Counted from the first letter of the stretch, positions 37,565-48,780 are shown. The stretch: 64,000 nt of DNA from Nephrocerus scutellatus (GCA_947095585.1 OX352763.1:22307462-22371461), one strand, 5' to 3'. Program-made: numbers and translations. The notes: generated by a model not told the origin, from the letters alone.

Positions 37565-37870
37565 CCTCGGGTTACGTGGTTGCTATTAACTCTATCATCA
37601 GGACATACCCAAATGGTTTTGTGGTTTTTTTTTTAGAGCAAGCCTTGAACTGGCAACTATCAAATTATTGCTTCTCTTTATGACTCGTTGTCCATTGTCA
37701 ATGTACTGCCTGAAAACTGACTCCATTACTTATTTTTGCATTCATATTCCAAATAATGATTTTTATATTAGGCTTGGAATTCCTTTAAATTGATTCAAAG
37801 AAGTCTTCTTTTTAATTGCCTGTGGAACCCTCTGTATAGCTGTTATACTACTATTCTAGTGCCAAGCTTA
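37565..37870 (-). pseudogene. RTE-like endonuclease-domain remnant
   Basis: The text tcaaattattgcttctc, ccattgtcaatgtactgcc and ttcaaagaag follows the same order as 55.19-55.38 kb (caaattattgcttgctgcc, ccattgtcataagtg, ccaatgtactgcc). It is therefore an antisense scrap of the same endonuclease region. No open frame survives. Confidence 0.6.
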
Positions 37871-38049
37871 CTTTGAAGTAAATAGTCTGATCATTCAGCT
37901 TTTAATTTTTTTGGGGGAAATTTACAGGTGGCCAGGCACATGGAGGTTTGCTCGGAACAGTCAGAAAAAATACGGAACGTGCTTACATACTTCATGCAAT
38001 TCCAACAATTCTACTGATGGCAAATTGTAGATTTCTTTTTTTTTTTTTT

Positions 38050-39310
38050 GCAGATATTGTATCTAAGAGATCTCCCTAATGAAGGATAGTATGTCCTTAG
38101 TGGCAGAGTTTCGCAGATCTGCCGACGAACATAATCCCTTATGGAAAATACGTCTGCTTAACCAGATCAATGCTGGACAATAACAGAGAATGTGCCCGGA
38201 TGATTCATTATCATTATATAATGCTATCCTTGTCCAGATCAAGGATTCCCTTATAGGCAAAGGGCCTGATTAATCTTTTGGATTGTCTAAGCCCCAGAAG
38301 ACCAGACGAAGTTTGTGCTCCCAACAAAAATGCTGTGGCGGCAGCCCAGTTGCCAGCTGGTCCTTCCACCAGGGATCCTTTCGTCTACACAAACTGGTTT
38401 TAGGGACAGACCAGTTTACCAGGAAGGTGAAACCTGATGTTTTGATGATCTGACAGCGAGGCATGCATGTATATTTTTGAACACAAATGGACCTTTTATC
38501 TGTTCGCTAATAAGCTCTTGGATGAGATCAAGGGTTACATTTTCCTCGGTCTAACCATTTGCTGAGGGTAGCGAATGCGTCCTTCGCGTTATATTTTCCT
38601 CGGTCGAACCGCTTGCTGAGGGTAGCGGATGCGCACTTCGCGTAATACAGGTTCGTCTGTAACACCCTGATGGAGCTCATTAGTCCTCCCTGGATTCGGA
38701 AGTTGAAGGGGTGGCTTTGGCACAAGCAAGAGCACTCTCTCTATCCTTGCCCACGCGTAAAGCATGTTTAAGACGCCTTCGCTCTACGGAGTTCATTTTA
38801 ATGAAGCCACCCCGGTGTTACTCGATCAGTAGCCCATCTAATAGTAAGACATCTGAGATGATGCTTCATGCATCAAAGACTGTGGATGCGTAAGAATCAG
38901 AAGTGGCTGATTCCACGTCCTTAGTTCTGAGAACCTCGCGAGCATAACAAGCTATTGAGGCCAACATGGGGTGGGAAGGCCATCGAAAGCTTCTTTAGAT
39001 TCAGCGGGTCGCTTAACAGCAGGACCCTAGGTTGATGCTCTTTAAGGTCCATCGATCTCATAATTATTAAAACTTGAATCAATTATGACCCACGAATATC
39101 CGGGAAAGGAGGACAGAGCCCGGTATGCCAGTTGAAACCGAAGGTCGCCAGTTATTCATAGTCCGCATACAATCGACCCTCTTAGCCATGCATCTAACGG
39201 CGTACGCTGTTTGGATTAGGAATAGCTTTTAGTGAGGATAGGACAAATCCGTTGCCCCAAACTCTCCTCCTTTACCCGCGCTTTGGACCGGCATGTTACC
39301 ATCTTAACAA
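38050..39310 (-). pseudogene. R1-clade element pieces (ORF2 end and ORF2 start)
   Basis: The minus strand carries two ends of ORF2. At 38260-38063 it reads NESSGHILCYCPAL and TKDILSFIREI, the RNase H-distal zinc region. At 38700-38530 it reads IRVLQTNLYYAKCASATLSK, the start of the endonuclease domain. A 54-bp segment at 38536-38589 is tandemly repeated at 38590-38643, giving an extra KCASATLSKRFDRGKYN-type repeat. A scrap of SINE body (GCATGTATATTTTTGAACAC) sits at 38466-38500 between the two ends. Confidence 0.65.
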
Positions 39311-40690
39311 TGCTGAGTACTTCTGTTACTTTTGCGTGATTGCAGGCATGGAAAGGCTTTCTGTTACCTGTCTTATGTTTGCCTTGAAATGTTAGGAATT
39401 ATCTGGAGCAATGATACATCTCTCTATACTTTATTCGACATAAATGCTTCCCTGATTTAATGGTTACCTTCTGTAGATGTTGCTAACACTTTTATTTCAT
39501 TCAACTTAAAAAAAAACTACAGAAAAGCTGCATGTTGCTTCCAGCAGTTTAGCAATGCAAGTTGATCAGGTCCAATAAAACCGACACACCTTCATGGTCT
39601 AACCGGTTGAACGGCTGGAAGAGGAAGCAAGCATCCACGAAGATTCAAGTTCAACACTAAACGAACTTTTACTTCCATCATAGCTTTTGTTGGTTCTTTG
39701 TTTGTTACCTGCACGCAGAGTATCCGGTTGTCTTTCTGTTTACATTTCGTTCTATGATAGAATGAGAAAGATATGTCGAGAGGAAGGGAGAGGGAGGGAG
39801 AGGGATGGAGGTGTTTTATAGCCGAAACGTTAATAAAACTTTATGCGGCATAAATTTAAAAAAAACTTTGCAAAATTTGCGAAAGTAAAAAGAAGAAAAA
39901 GAAGGAATTCTTTGTCTGTTTGTTTGTTGGCAAGAGCAGCTATGAAAGCGATAACATTTCAAACTGAATAGCAACTTAATCGCACATTTAATTGCAATTG
40001 CCACACCGCTATGAGTAAGAATGAGTTCTTCTTTTATATTGAAAGAACTGCCACGCATTTACCAACAAGTAGTAAAATGACCAAAAGCTGCATTCAAATC
40101 TCGTACTTAGTAAGGCAACTGAATTGAAATACCCATACGACAGACAGAAAATCTTACAACAATTCACTTTCAAGTCTTCGATAGGCCACTTGACCACTTT
40201 CATTTAATCAACTAAAGTCGTCAATATTTATTGATTACTGCCTGATGACCTCTTCCAAGTATCCAAGGTACGGCGATGTGAAGGCACTTTGTAAAATGCA
40301 TCACGATCCGATTGCCGAAATTGAGATGCGTTGCGGATGTGTGTTGTTTGCGTGTGCGTTTTAGCCAGTTTCTGGTTGTAATTCCATTTTATGTAATCAT
40401 TTTGCAGACAGTGTTACGAATTTTAAGTTTTTTTGTTTTGTTTTTTTATTTCTTACATGCAAAACTAGTTACGTCGATGCATCAACTGAATTTATCTGGA
40501 CCAATTGCTGCTTCCTCATCTTGGATGATGTTTAAGTAGGCACGATACGAGTATTTATGTTACATTCATATATACACATACAATCATACATTCATACAGT
40601 CATCTACATAGCCATACATGCAATTATAGCTGGGTAGTTAAATTATTTTGCTATATCCTTCTGTTGTTACTGTGTCAACTTCTACAAAAA
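39310..40690. other. Non-coding stretch upstream of gene A
   Basis: No gene is seen. A G/A-rich run (gagggagagggagggagagg) lies at 39786-39805 and ATAC/CATA-rich DNA at 40560-40620. The last few hundred bases are expected to hold the upstream regulatory region of gene A. Confidence 0.3.
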
Positions 40691-40703
40691 GCACGCACGT
40701 TCG

Positions 40704-40754
40704 TATAAATTGGCTAGTGGCCGTTGTAACATCCTCAGTTTCTACAAATTGTTC
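40704..40754 (+). promoter_or_regulatory. Core promoter of gene A (TATA + Inr)
   Basis: TATAAAT at 40704-40710 lies 33 bp upstream of the A of TCAGTT (40735-40740), the arthropod initiator. The leader continues TCTACAAATTGTTCA, resembling TCTTWCAGWTTGT in paralogues B and C. The predicted start is 40737, giving a 78-nt leader before the ATG. Confidence 0.8.
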
Positions 40755-40814
40755 AAGTGGACAAGTGGAGATCACTTCAGTGTTGAGGAAGTACATAAGC
40801 GAAATTAGTGCAAA

Positions 40815-41341
40815 ATGGTTAGTTTCGTCTGTGATAATTAAAATGTGGTTTAAGTGACTTTTATTGTTCCAAACACAAACAACAGAATACTGCAAATTGC
40901 AAAAAGAATTAACTGAATTAATTTTGGTATCATTAAGTGAAATTAAGTTAATCAAAACTTTACACTAAAAAAATCCAATATTCTTCTATACTTTTACAGA
41001 AATCATCCCTCGCAGCTGTTCTTGCTTTGGTTGTTATCGCCTCGGCTGATGTTAGCCATCTAACAAACACATATTTGCCACCAAATCAGTACTCCCCACC
41101 TTCGCCTGATTACTTACCACCCGCATCTGTTGCCAATTATCAAAGCTACTCTGGCGCAGAAGTTGCTCAAAGCTACTCATCGCCTACGGTGGAATATTTG
41201 CCTTCAGTTTCAGCTGGAAGTGATTTAGGCTATGCCGGTCAATCTGCACAGAGTTATTCCGGTGCAGTCTATCAACAAACTTCTTCAATCGATGATGGAA
41301 CGCAATATGCATCCAATGGTGGATACGTGTATAGGCGTTAA
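40815..41341 (+). CDS. Secreted Tyr/Ser/Pro-rich structural protein (cluster gene A)
   Basis: Two exons: 40815-40817 (only ATG) and 41000-41341, joined across a 182-nt phase-0 intron (donor ATG|GTTAGT, acceptor TTTTACAG|AAATC). The 114-residue product starts with a signal peptide (MKSSLAAVLALVVIASA) followed by DVSHLTNTYLPP. The short body has SYSGAEVAQSYSSP-type pieces, a second YLPPAS and EYLPSVS, and the tail is GTQYASNGGYVYRR. There is no cysteine and no chitin-binding R&R motif. It is the shortest paralogue and its last residues depart from the KKH ending. Composition suggests an extracellular matrix or cuticle-type protein; this is inference. The poly(A) signal AATAAA is at 41494-41499, beyond a 100-bp duplication of the gene's 3' end. 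Confidence 0.88.
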
Positions 41342-41486
41342 GCTTCTCTATTGACATTAATTTCAAATCAAATGTAGAAAATACGAAATTACTGATGGAA
41401 CGCAATATGCATCCAATGGTGGATACGTGTATGGGCGTTAAGCTTCTCTATTAACATTAATTTCAAATCAAATGTAGAAAAATAGA
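41293..41486 (+). repeat. 100-bp tandem duplication of gene A 3' end
   Basis: Copy 1 (41293-41392) includes the codons for the GTQYASNGGYVY tail, the stop and the first part of the 3' UTR. Copy 2 (41393-41486) repeats it exactly 100 bp further on with few substitutions (ATAGG to ATGGG before the stop; TTGAC to TTAAC). Copy 2 lies in the 3' UTR and is not translated. Confidence 0.92.
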
Positions 41487-41889
41487 AATTTCAAATAAAA
41501 TGTAAATTATTAAGCAATTCGTACTTAGATATCCTTTATATGCAGTGCTTATAGGTGGGTTCCCTTTTTGGGAGGTTGGCGCGAGGCTTATAAACCCGTT
41601 AAAGAGTATAATTTCAGAACCTATCGCCGCAAAGGATGACAATAATTTCCCGACATGAAGCGATGCCAACAAAATCAGTGTCTACCTACACAATGAATAA
41701 ATAATAATATTCGTTCGTCTGTCCTTATATCAACTACGTAGTAGTTTTGAGAGGGTTAATAATGAAATATTGTACAAATAAAGGTGAAAGATAAATTCAT
41801 ATTAGCTTACTATGACTTTCAGGACTCTCAAGTCAAGTTCACTTTTAAAGGTTTAATTAAAATTTTGAAAATACCATTCATAAGACGCC

Positions 41890-42880
41890 ATTTTTAGAAG
41901 ATACGAGCACACGAGAAGGGAATTGGAAAAAGTGCAGAGGTTGGTCTGTGTTTTAATAACAGGGGCCATGAGAACCAACCTCACGGCGGGTATGGAGGTA
42001 ATTCTTCAGCTACTCCCACTACATATAGTGGTAGAGAACAAATCCGAGGAAACCAAATTACGTTTGGGCAAGGTAGGCTGTTTCACGGACGTAAGGGCAA
42101 GGACACTAGTGTAATCTCTAAACAAACAGGTTTCGTTAGCCAACATGCCTTGTAACAAATTTTTTTTTTTTTTTAATTCGCGCACGCTTCAAGGGGTTTG
42201 CACCTTTATAATGCTCGGCTATATGCTTGGCACAGCGTTGGCATTAAGGAAAAGGAGGAGAACAGAGGAGATTCCTATGAGCTTGTGTTTTGAATGCCTG
42301 TGGATCATAGTGATGTGGGAAGACAGAGCTTGGCAGAACATGGTGCAAAAGCTTGAATTGAAGAACAACTTTAAAGTCATAATGAGCACCAAGAAGGAAT
42401 TCAGATCTGAAACTGAATACCAGATACATCCGGGAGCCATAAAGTGGTATACGGATGGGTCAAAGAAAGCAGAAGGTACGAGTGCAGGAGTCCATGAGCC
42501 AAGAACTAAATACTCTGAAGCAATGGCGTACCCGAGCATATCCCAGGCAGAAGTACATGCCATCGAAAGATGTGCTAACTTTAATCTGGAGAGAAACTAC
42601 GTGAGGCAGGAAATAGCCATCATGACACCAAGCCAAGCTGCGCTTAAAGCCCTAGATGCATTCCACATCACGTCAAGACTGGTGGAGGAGTGTAGAGCGA
42701 ATCTAAACAGACTTGGCGAAGAAAACACGGTACGCTTGTGCTTGGTGTCAGGACACACTGGAATAGAAGGCAATGAAGCAGCGGATATGCTCGCTAACAA
42801 AGGAGCAGAAACTCTACTTGTAGGACCAAAACCATTCTGTGAGATTCGCAGAATAGGTAAGGCGGCCATTGTAGCGTAAT
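41890..42880 (+). pseudogene. R1-clade ORF2 C-terminal part: RT thumb and RNase H
   Basis: At 41923-42114 the frame reads EKVQRLVCVLITGAMRTN, the R1-type connection segment. At 42440-42830 it reads IKWYTDGSKKAEGTSAGV, SQAEVHAIERCANF, a TPSQAALKAL block (usual SDSQAA, catalytic Asp replaced) and VSGHTGIEGNEAADMLANKG, so most RNase H motifs persist. One 244-codon frame (42145-42879) is open through RNase H but begins inside an inverted Jockey-type insertion at 42158-42350. It ends before the zinc knuckle. Non-functional, though the youngest-looking RNase H in the window. Confidence 0.85.
42158..42350 (-). mobile_element. Jockey/CR1-type 3' end inserted in R1 remnant
   Basis: The plus strand begins with a (T)n run at 42160-42175, the poly(A) tail of an antisense insertion, followed by inverted CGCGCACGCTTCAAGG 3' UTR. 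On the minus strand it then reads FPHHYDPQAFKTQAHRNLL, the conserved ORF2 end. It is nearly the mirror image of the plus-strand copy at 25695-25841. Confidence 0.75.
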
Positions 42881-43299
42881 TTTCTTCTATAGCTGGGGTA
42901 TGCTCAGCGGTTTCCAGTGAGTTCGTTACAGAAAATTTATTAACACATGTGATAAGACTTTCTTTTGCTTTTATTTTATTTCTTTTGGCTGAAATTTACA
43001 ATTGTGTTACAAATTTGGTTAATACGAAACTGACAAAAAATACTTCAATATCCCAAAGGTAGTAGGAATTTTTGGTCAATCGTGAAATGAATCAAAAATA
43101 CTTAGCCTCGTCTTCAAATTCAACGATCATGCACAATGACATTCTAACTGTCAACCAAACCAACCAAACCAAACCAATCCAATCTGCTTGCTTCACATTT
43201 CGCAGCTAGCTCAACGCTACCAGATTGCGCGTTGTCGCCGCCTGTGCTTTCGAGAGTCGAATCCCATATGGGAAAGATCTCCTGTCATACTCGTTAAGT

Positions 43300-44540
43300 A
43301 GCTAGAGTATTAAATAATCTACACATTCCTAAATCTGCTGGACCTGATGGTCTTTAAGAGGTGTTCTTCACCGTTGACATTACCACTACGCAGGCTTTTC
43401 CATTTCAAAGCTCAGCAGAGCTTTTATATCCTCTTGTAGAGAGATCTTGGGAGGCAGAAAGTTTCCCCGACGAGTGGAAGAAGGGAATGATTGTCAAGCT
43501 CCCTAAAAAAAGGTAGTCTTATGGAGTGCGAAAACTGGAGAGGCATTTGCCTTCTTCCTGCAGTTGCAAAGGTAATAACCAAAGTAGTACTTGAGCGAAT
43601 TAAGGAACATTTGGAAGATACACTCGATGCCGAACAAACAGGTTTCCGCACTGGATACTCCTGTGTCGACCACATCAACACCCTGCGGATTGAACAGTGC
43701 GGTGAATTCTGGTCACCAATGCACCTGCTGTTCATCGCCTTGCGCAGGAGAGGTATACGCGATAAACTAATAGCTATTATTAAAGAAACCTATTATGGCT
43801 CTTAATGTCATGTGCTGCATAGAGGAAAGCTGTCCGAGGAATTCGAGATCCTAAGTGGAGTACAACAAGCTTGCATTCTATCACCGATACTTTTTTTTGT
43901 TGGTGATTTGCTTCGCACAGCTTTATCTACGAAAACGGAGGAATTCGCGTTGGACTCTTACATCTCAACTCAAACATCTGGACTACGCTGACGACGTTTG
44001 TTGACTCTCACACAGGATTACGGAGCTGCACCAAATGACAACAAATGTGGAATGGGAGGCAAATGTTGCCGGTTTGAATATTTATACTGCCAAAACCAAC
44101 TAACTCAGTAACTCAAGCAAACATTGTTGGACAACCGGTAGAGAGAGTAGAGAGTATCAAATATCTTGGGAGTGTTGTCTCGACCGAAGGTGGAAGCGAA
44201 CAGGACATTGTCAACCGAATCGGCAAAGCAAAATCTGTGTTTGGTATTATGTCCATGATATGGCGAAGCAATGCGATCAGCTTAAACACAAAGCTGCGAC
44301 TGATCCGTTCAAATGTTGAATCTGCAAACTGCGCAATGCAATGGAATCCGTTATCTGGGGATGGTAGAAAAACGTGTCGTCCGAGAAATATATGGCGCAG
44401 AACAGTTGAGGTGGAGTCATGGCAATTGGGGAAGAGTTAGAGAGAGCTGAAGCTCATTGCCAGGAACCGCACGCGATGGCGCGTAGGCGTAGTGAAGGCC
44501 CTAGGACCCACAAGGTGGTATAGGACACAACGAACGAACG
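43300..44540 (+). pseudogene. Non-LTR RT (TWRR-type), degraded nearly full RT
   Basis: Plus-strand motifs in order: a PKSAGPDGL-like start near 43330; ERSWEAESFPDEWKKG near 43440; NWRGICLLPAVAKVITKVV and EQTGFRTGYSCVDHINTLR (43530-43690); GIRDKLIAIIKETYYGS; LSGVQQACILSPI near 43850-43885 (motif B); LDYADDVC near 43975-44000 (catalytic YADD); VEYIKYLGSVVS-like; GKAKSVFGIMSMIWRSNAIS; and RPRNIWRRTVEVE. The C-terminal signature is shared with the scrap at 2.3 kb. Frameshifts and deletions are numerous (motif A is lost). Confidence 0.85.
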
Positions 44541-44544
44541 AGGT

Positions 44545-46050
44545 TATCTCTTCACCAAAATTCGATTCTAGCAGTCTGTTCGTAGTCAATTATTCCCACC
44601 TGTAATTACTATAAATAGCAGTCGCGCTGTAAGGATCTGGAACTAACTCGAAATTAGCTTGAGGCAGATTAGCCAGGCTGGTGCTTTTAGAAATAAAATA
44701 TATGATCTCTTTAATAAGAAAATTAATAAATTTTTTTAAATTTGACTGTGTTTTCTTGTTCTGATATCCTGCACTTTCTTGTTCTGATATCCTGCAGCAA
44801 TTTCAACATTATTTCTTTACATTAAATGGCAGAAATGTGTCCAGCTTGTCACTGTTTTACTAAGACTCAATGGTAATTCCGCCTCTCCATCAATTCAAAA
44901 CCGCAATACTCGTGGCACTTGTAAGTGCTCATCTACTTAACTACGAGCACATGTTCAGAGATTCTTTATTTTGTCGCACTACGTCTTAACCGCAATCTAT
45001 TACTTCAGTAAAAAACGAAGTACGAGTATTGAAATAACTCAGAAGAACACAAAAATAAAGGTACCTCAACAACATGTTTTCTCGACCCTTTAGGCAAAGA
45101 ACTGATACGATTATGGGTTTTCTAAGTCAGTGATTGGTTGAGGTACCTGCCGTACAGACTGATCCGTTTTTTTGTTGCTCTTATTGCAAACAAAAAAATG
45201 AGGCGCTCTTATTGGAAAACCCAACCAATATAGAACAGATAATGGAGTTTCCGATTCTGTTCTTAAAATAGCAAATCTCTCATTAAAAACATCGTTACAG
45301 GTAGACAGAAAGGTCGACGACCTAGATCTTCTCTGTAATGCAAAAGTCGAAATACCTTCTACCACACGATAAGCGTTAAAATTCTATCATATCTTAATAC
45401 AAAAAAAAATACAGACGTATAGTTTTTATGGTTCTGTTTGTTTTTTCGTGACCTAATCCGAAAATTATTTCGGGGAGTTGAAAGTGCGTATAATACTCGC
45501 GCGTATATTCTCTTAACCAAATTTGTTTATTTCGTGCACTGTACATTCACATCTTTGCGATCAGTTGGGGATATCCAATTAGTATTTACAACAAAATTAT
45601 TAAACTTAAGGTGTGTCTTCTAGCGATCGCTTATGCATGGTCGTGGTCAGCTAAGTCCCTACACTGACCTCTAATGAAGTCAACTCAATTCCATAAGCAA
45701 AACTTACATCACACTGATCGTTGTGTGTTTGTGTCCGTCTGTTAATAAGCGGATCGTATGCGAATCGAATCGACAACATTAACATCATCTGCCGCCCAAT
45801 ATCGATCTTACAAATTACGCTTAAAACCAGTTGCCAGTTGGAATAAAACTAAACCGGCTTTCTTAGCCCAATAGGTTTATGCACGAAAGTGAAAACTTAG
45901 ATTGTTTAGGAATTCTTTTAATTTGTGAATTTGCCTATTCAGCCTCTGTTATTTTTTGTGGTTTTTGTTGGTATTGTTGTTGTAATATGCTGTGCTGTAT
46001 TCATCAGCAGCTTAGTGGAGGCCAGCATAATGTAACAGCGCCCATGTTAT
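44545..46050. other. Non-coding stretch upstream of gene B
   Basis: No gene is seen. A 25-26-bp tandem duplication (tttcttgttctgatatcctgca, twice) is at 44752-44797. The DNA before 46060 presumably includes regulatory sequence of gene B, but no specific site beyond the core promoter is recognised. Confidence 0.35.
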
Positions 46051-46060
46051 CTTTTTCGAA

Positions 46061-46108
46061 TATAAAACCATCTTGTAGCCAATGGAACATCATCAGTTCT
46101 TACAGTTT
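46061..46108 (+). promoter_or_regulatory. Core promoter of gene B (TATA + Inr)
   Basis: TATAAAA at 46061-46067 lies 34 bp from the A of TCAGTT (46093-46098). The leader starts TCAGTTCTTACAGTTTGT. The predicted transcription start is 46095, 55 nt before the ATG. Confidence 0.85.
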
Positions 46109-46149
46109 GTTCGGGAAGCAAAGTATCAGCATCTCATCAGCACTTCAAG

Positions 46150-47100
46150 ATGGTTAGTTGGAGTTTATTTGACATTTTCATCGCCACTTGGATTACATGA
46201 GTTCTATATTCGATTCGTATTAATGAGCAATATTTTCTTTTTTATTAGAAATTCTTCATTGTCCTCGCATTCGCTTTGGTTGCCGTCGTATCAGCTGATG
46301 TTAGCCATTTGCGCACCTCATACTTGCCACCAGCTTCTGGATCCAGTTTCTCAACTTATTCTGCACCATCAGTACAGCGACCATTTGCTGCTCCATCTTT
46401 CGCCCCAGCTCAGAGTTACTCGGTTCCAGCTGTACAAAAAGCTTACATAGCACCAGCTGTTCAACAAAGCTACTCGGCTCCAGCTGCTCAACAAAGCTAC
46501 TCGGCTCCAGCTGCTCAACAAAGCTATTCGGCTCCAGCTCCATCTGTTGACTTCCTCCCTCCAGTTGCCCAACAGACTTACTCTGGTCCAGCTATTCAAC
46601 AACCAAGCTATTCCGCTTCTACCGCTCAACGCCAAACTTACTCGGCTCCGGCTCCAGTTCCGTCTGTCGAGTACTTGCCACCAGTTGGCCGACAGGCTTA
46701 CAACGGTCCAGCTGTTCAACAGCCAAGCTATTCCGCTTCAGCTGCCCAACATCAAACTTACTCAGCTCCATCATTCCAACAGCAGACATATTCTGGCCCA
46801 GCTGTCCAACACCAAACTTACTCAGCTCCATCATTCCAACAGCAGAGCTATTCTGCCCCAGCAGTCCAGCACCAAACTTATTCTGCTCCATCATTCCAAC
46901 AACAGACTTATTCTGCCCCAGCAGTTCAACGTCAAACTTACTCGGCTCCTGCCTCTCATCACCAGGCAAGCTTCGCTTCAGCATCCCACCATCAAACTCA
47001 ATCTGCTGGAGCTGCTCAGCAAATCACTTACTCAGCTCAATCTTCCGTCGGATCGGGAACCCAATACGCTTCCAATGGTGGATACGTCTACAAACATTAA
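46150..47100 (+). CDS. Secreted SYSAP-repeat structural protein (cluster gene B)
   Basis: Two exons: 46150-46152 (ATG only) and 46249-47100, with a 96-nt phase-0 intron (ATG|GTTAGT ... TTATTAG|AAATTC). The 284-residue product has a signal peptide (MKFFIVLAFALVAVVSA), then DVSHLRTSYLPP. A long body of QQSYSAPA / HQTYSAPSFQQ units follows, with internal VDFLPPV and VEYLPPV, and the tail is GTQYASNGGYVYKH. No cysteine. Tyr, Gln, Ala and Pro dominate. The 27-bp DNA unit (Q-Q-S-Y-S-A-P-A-A) is repeated almost exactly near 46460-46540, showing recent expansion. Retention of the intron would stop translation after about 16 codons. AATAAA is at 47121-47126. Likely a cuticle, eggshell or secretion component; the exact role is unknown. 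Confidence 0.92.
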
Positions 47101-47225
47101 GTCATTTAAGCAAATTATTTAATAAAGTGTTAAATTTATAAACATAAACAATCGCCCATTTTACTCCAAAAACAAAAAAAAAACAAAATGAAGTGTCTGT
47201 GCCAACAACATTCGACATATGATAA

Positions 47226-47465
47226 ATAATAATAATATTCGGCATGACAGATCGTTGCGGTCCAAAGCCTAGCCCCTCGCGACTATTTGTGTTGTGCATG
47301 TATATTTTTTTGCACACAAATGGTGGGGCAGTACAATTTAATGTCGCATCCGAACGGCGAATCGAGGAGCTTTCCGTGAAAAGTTATTACTCTCGGACGT
47401 TTGTCAGACATTCGGGAGAGGTGGCACCGTAAAAAATACTTTAGGTGTTACTGGGATTCCAAATT
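47226..47465 (-). mobile_element. SINE, headless copy
   Basis: The minus strand starts within the GGAATCCCAGTAACACC region just after the B box. It carries the full body (CGAGAGTAATAACTTTTCAC-, GATTCGCCGTTCGGATGCG- and ACACAAATAGTCGCGAGG-like blocks) and ends GGACCGCAACGATCTGTC, then CCGAATATTATTATTATT. It inserted about 100 bp downstream of gene B's poly(A) signal. Confidence 0.8.
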
Positions 47466-47905
47466 TCTCTCTTAATGCGGGCAAAAGCAGCGATGACAGC
47501 TTGCTGAGATTTGCCAACGATATCAATGGCGTCAATGTATGCCCGCAGTTTAAACAGACGACGAAAATTTTTCCAATATGACGTTAAGAAATAATGTAGC
47601 TTAAAAAAAGGTGGTGATTATTTGCACTTCTTGGAGCTTCTTAAGGATCTGCCATAGTATGAATATTTGGTTGACTGTGGAGGGGACAAACAGGTTGTTG
47701 AGGAATTACTTATAGGCGATGTTGGCGCAGTTTTGTGGGTTTCCTGCCATCGTCCTTTCATCTGACCAAAATTTAATTAAATAATTAAAATTAATTTAAA
47801 GTTTTCTCAATAAATTAATTTAAATATTTGTGTGCCTTGGTTATTCTGCGCAAATTCGCTGCCACTTTGAAGCGTGTGTCACCCCAGACAAAACGAGTTT
47901 TCTAG
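47465..47905. other. Non-coding stretch
   Basis: No gene is seen. The AT-rich run at 47765-47830 has no recognised element. Confidence 0.3.
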
Positions 47906-47912
47906 TCGCAAC

Positions 47913-48145
47913 TATCCACTCCTACGCGTTTATGCAAAAGTCATCAGTTGCTGTCACATCCACTTAACAGAAATTAAAGACACTAATCTCATATACAATA
48001 CAATGATGTGTATCAATTTCATTTATTATTGCTGCCACCGTTTCCAGAGCAACACGTCAACATATGCATCTCAAACGAAATCCCCTCCATCAGCTCCATC
48101 GAGTTAACCTGATGCTTATGCTAAGTGATACATTTATAAAAAAAA
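47913..48145 (+). pseudogene. Probable decayed copy of the cluster gene family
   Basis: A TCAGTTGCTGTCACATCC leader (47944) has TATCCAC exactly 33 bp upstream of its A (47913-47919) where paralogues have TATAAAA. An ATGATG follows 57-60 nt after the predicted start (48003-48008), the same leader length as in B, C, D and E. CCGTTTCCAG at 48040-48049 could be the acceptor and is followed by SNTSTYASQTKSPPSAPSS and a stop. Further on, ACCTGATGCTTATGCTAAG then TGATACATTTATAAAAAA resembles the coding text for TQYASNGGYVYKK with indels. The signal peptide is missing. This reading is inferential, but the concurrence of spacing and position between genes B and C supports it. Confidence 0.4.
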
Positions 48146-48149
48146 AATC

Positions 48150-48780
48150 GATACACTTTTGACGATATGCATTGACCCTGGAATAGTAAAATATTATAAT
48201 GTATTTCTCGTGACCGTAATTTACTCGAAAATCGATTAAGTCAGGTCCGGTCCGCCTGTTTGTTTGGAAATGACATTAAAAGCTTTTCACTGTGTTTTAG
48301 CCTTAAATCTTAAGTCAGCTGACTTGGCGAGAAATGGTTTGTAATGCAGAAGCATCATAATTTCATAATGATGTCTGTTTCTCATTTATAACCCCTAATA
48401 TATGTGATCTTTTTGATATGGTGTACAGTAGTCCATATAGTTGTTAATCGTCGACGTGTCACCATGGTTTTGGGTTACATTGTTACGTAAATACGAGTAC
48501 ATCATCAAAATGATGGCGTCCTCGGAACATAATACAAACATTCGAAAGGAACTCAACAAGGTTTTAGGCTGGTCGGCGAGCGCCGGGTAACGCCGGGGCT
48601 ATCAGTTATTATTATAATATACAAGTCCCTCCAAAAGAAGGAACCATCAGGTTGTTTCGTATTATTAATGCATCACTGGTCATCCATCTAAGTAAATACT
48701 AACCGACCCAAAAGCTGCTTAATGTCTTAATGATTGACACGAAGTGTTACCGAAACAAAACGTCACAGAATTTTTATTTT
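48150..48780. other. Non-coding stretch
   Basis: No gene or element is recognised. The DNA is AT-rich with no domain in any frame. Confidence 0.3.

Noticed and set aside
46547..47122. 191-codon plus-strand frame overlapping gene B
   Set aside because: It is the alternative frame of the SYSAP-coding repeat. It has no signal peptide and no start context, whereas the frame with DVSHL and GGYVY is shared with four other genes.
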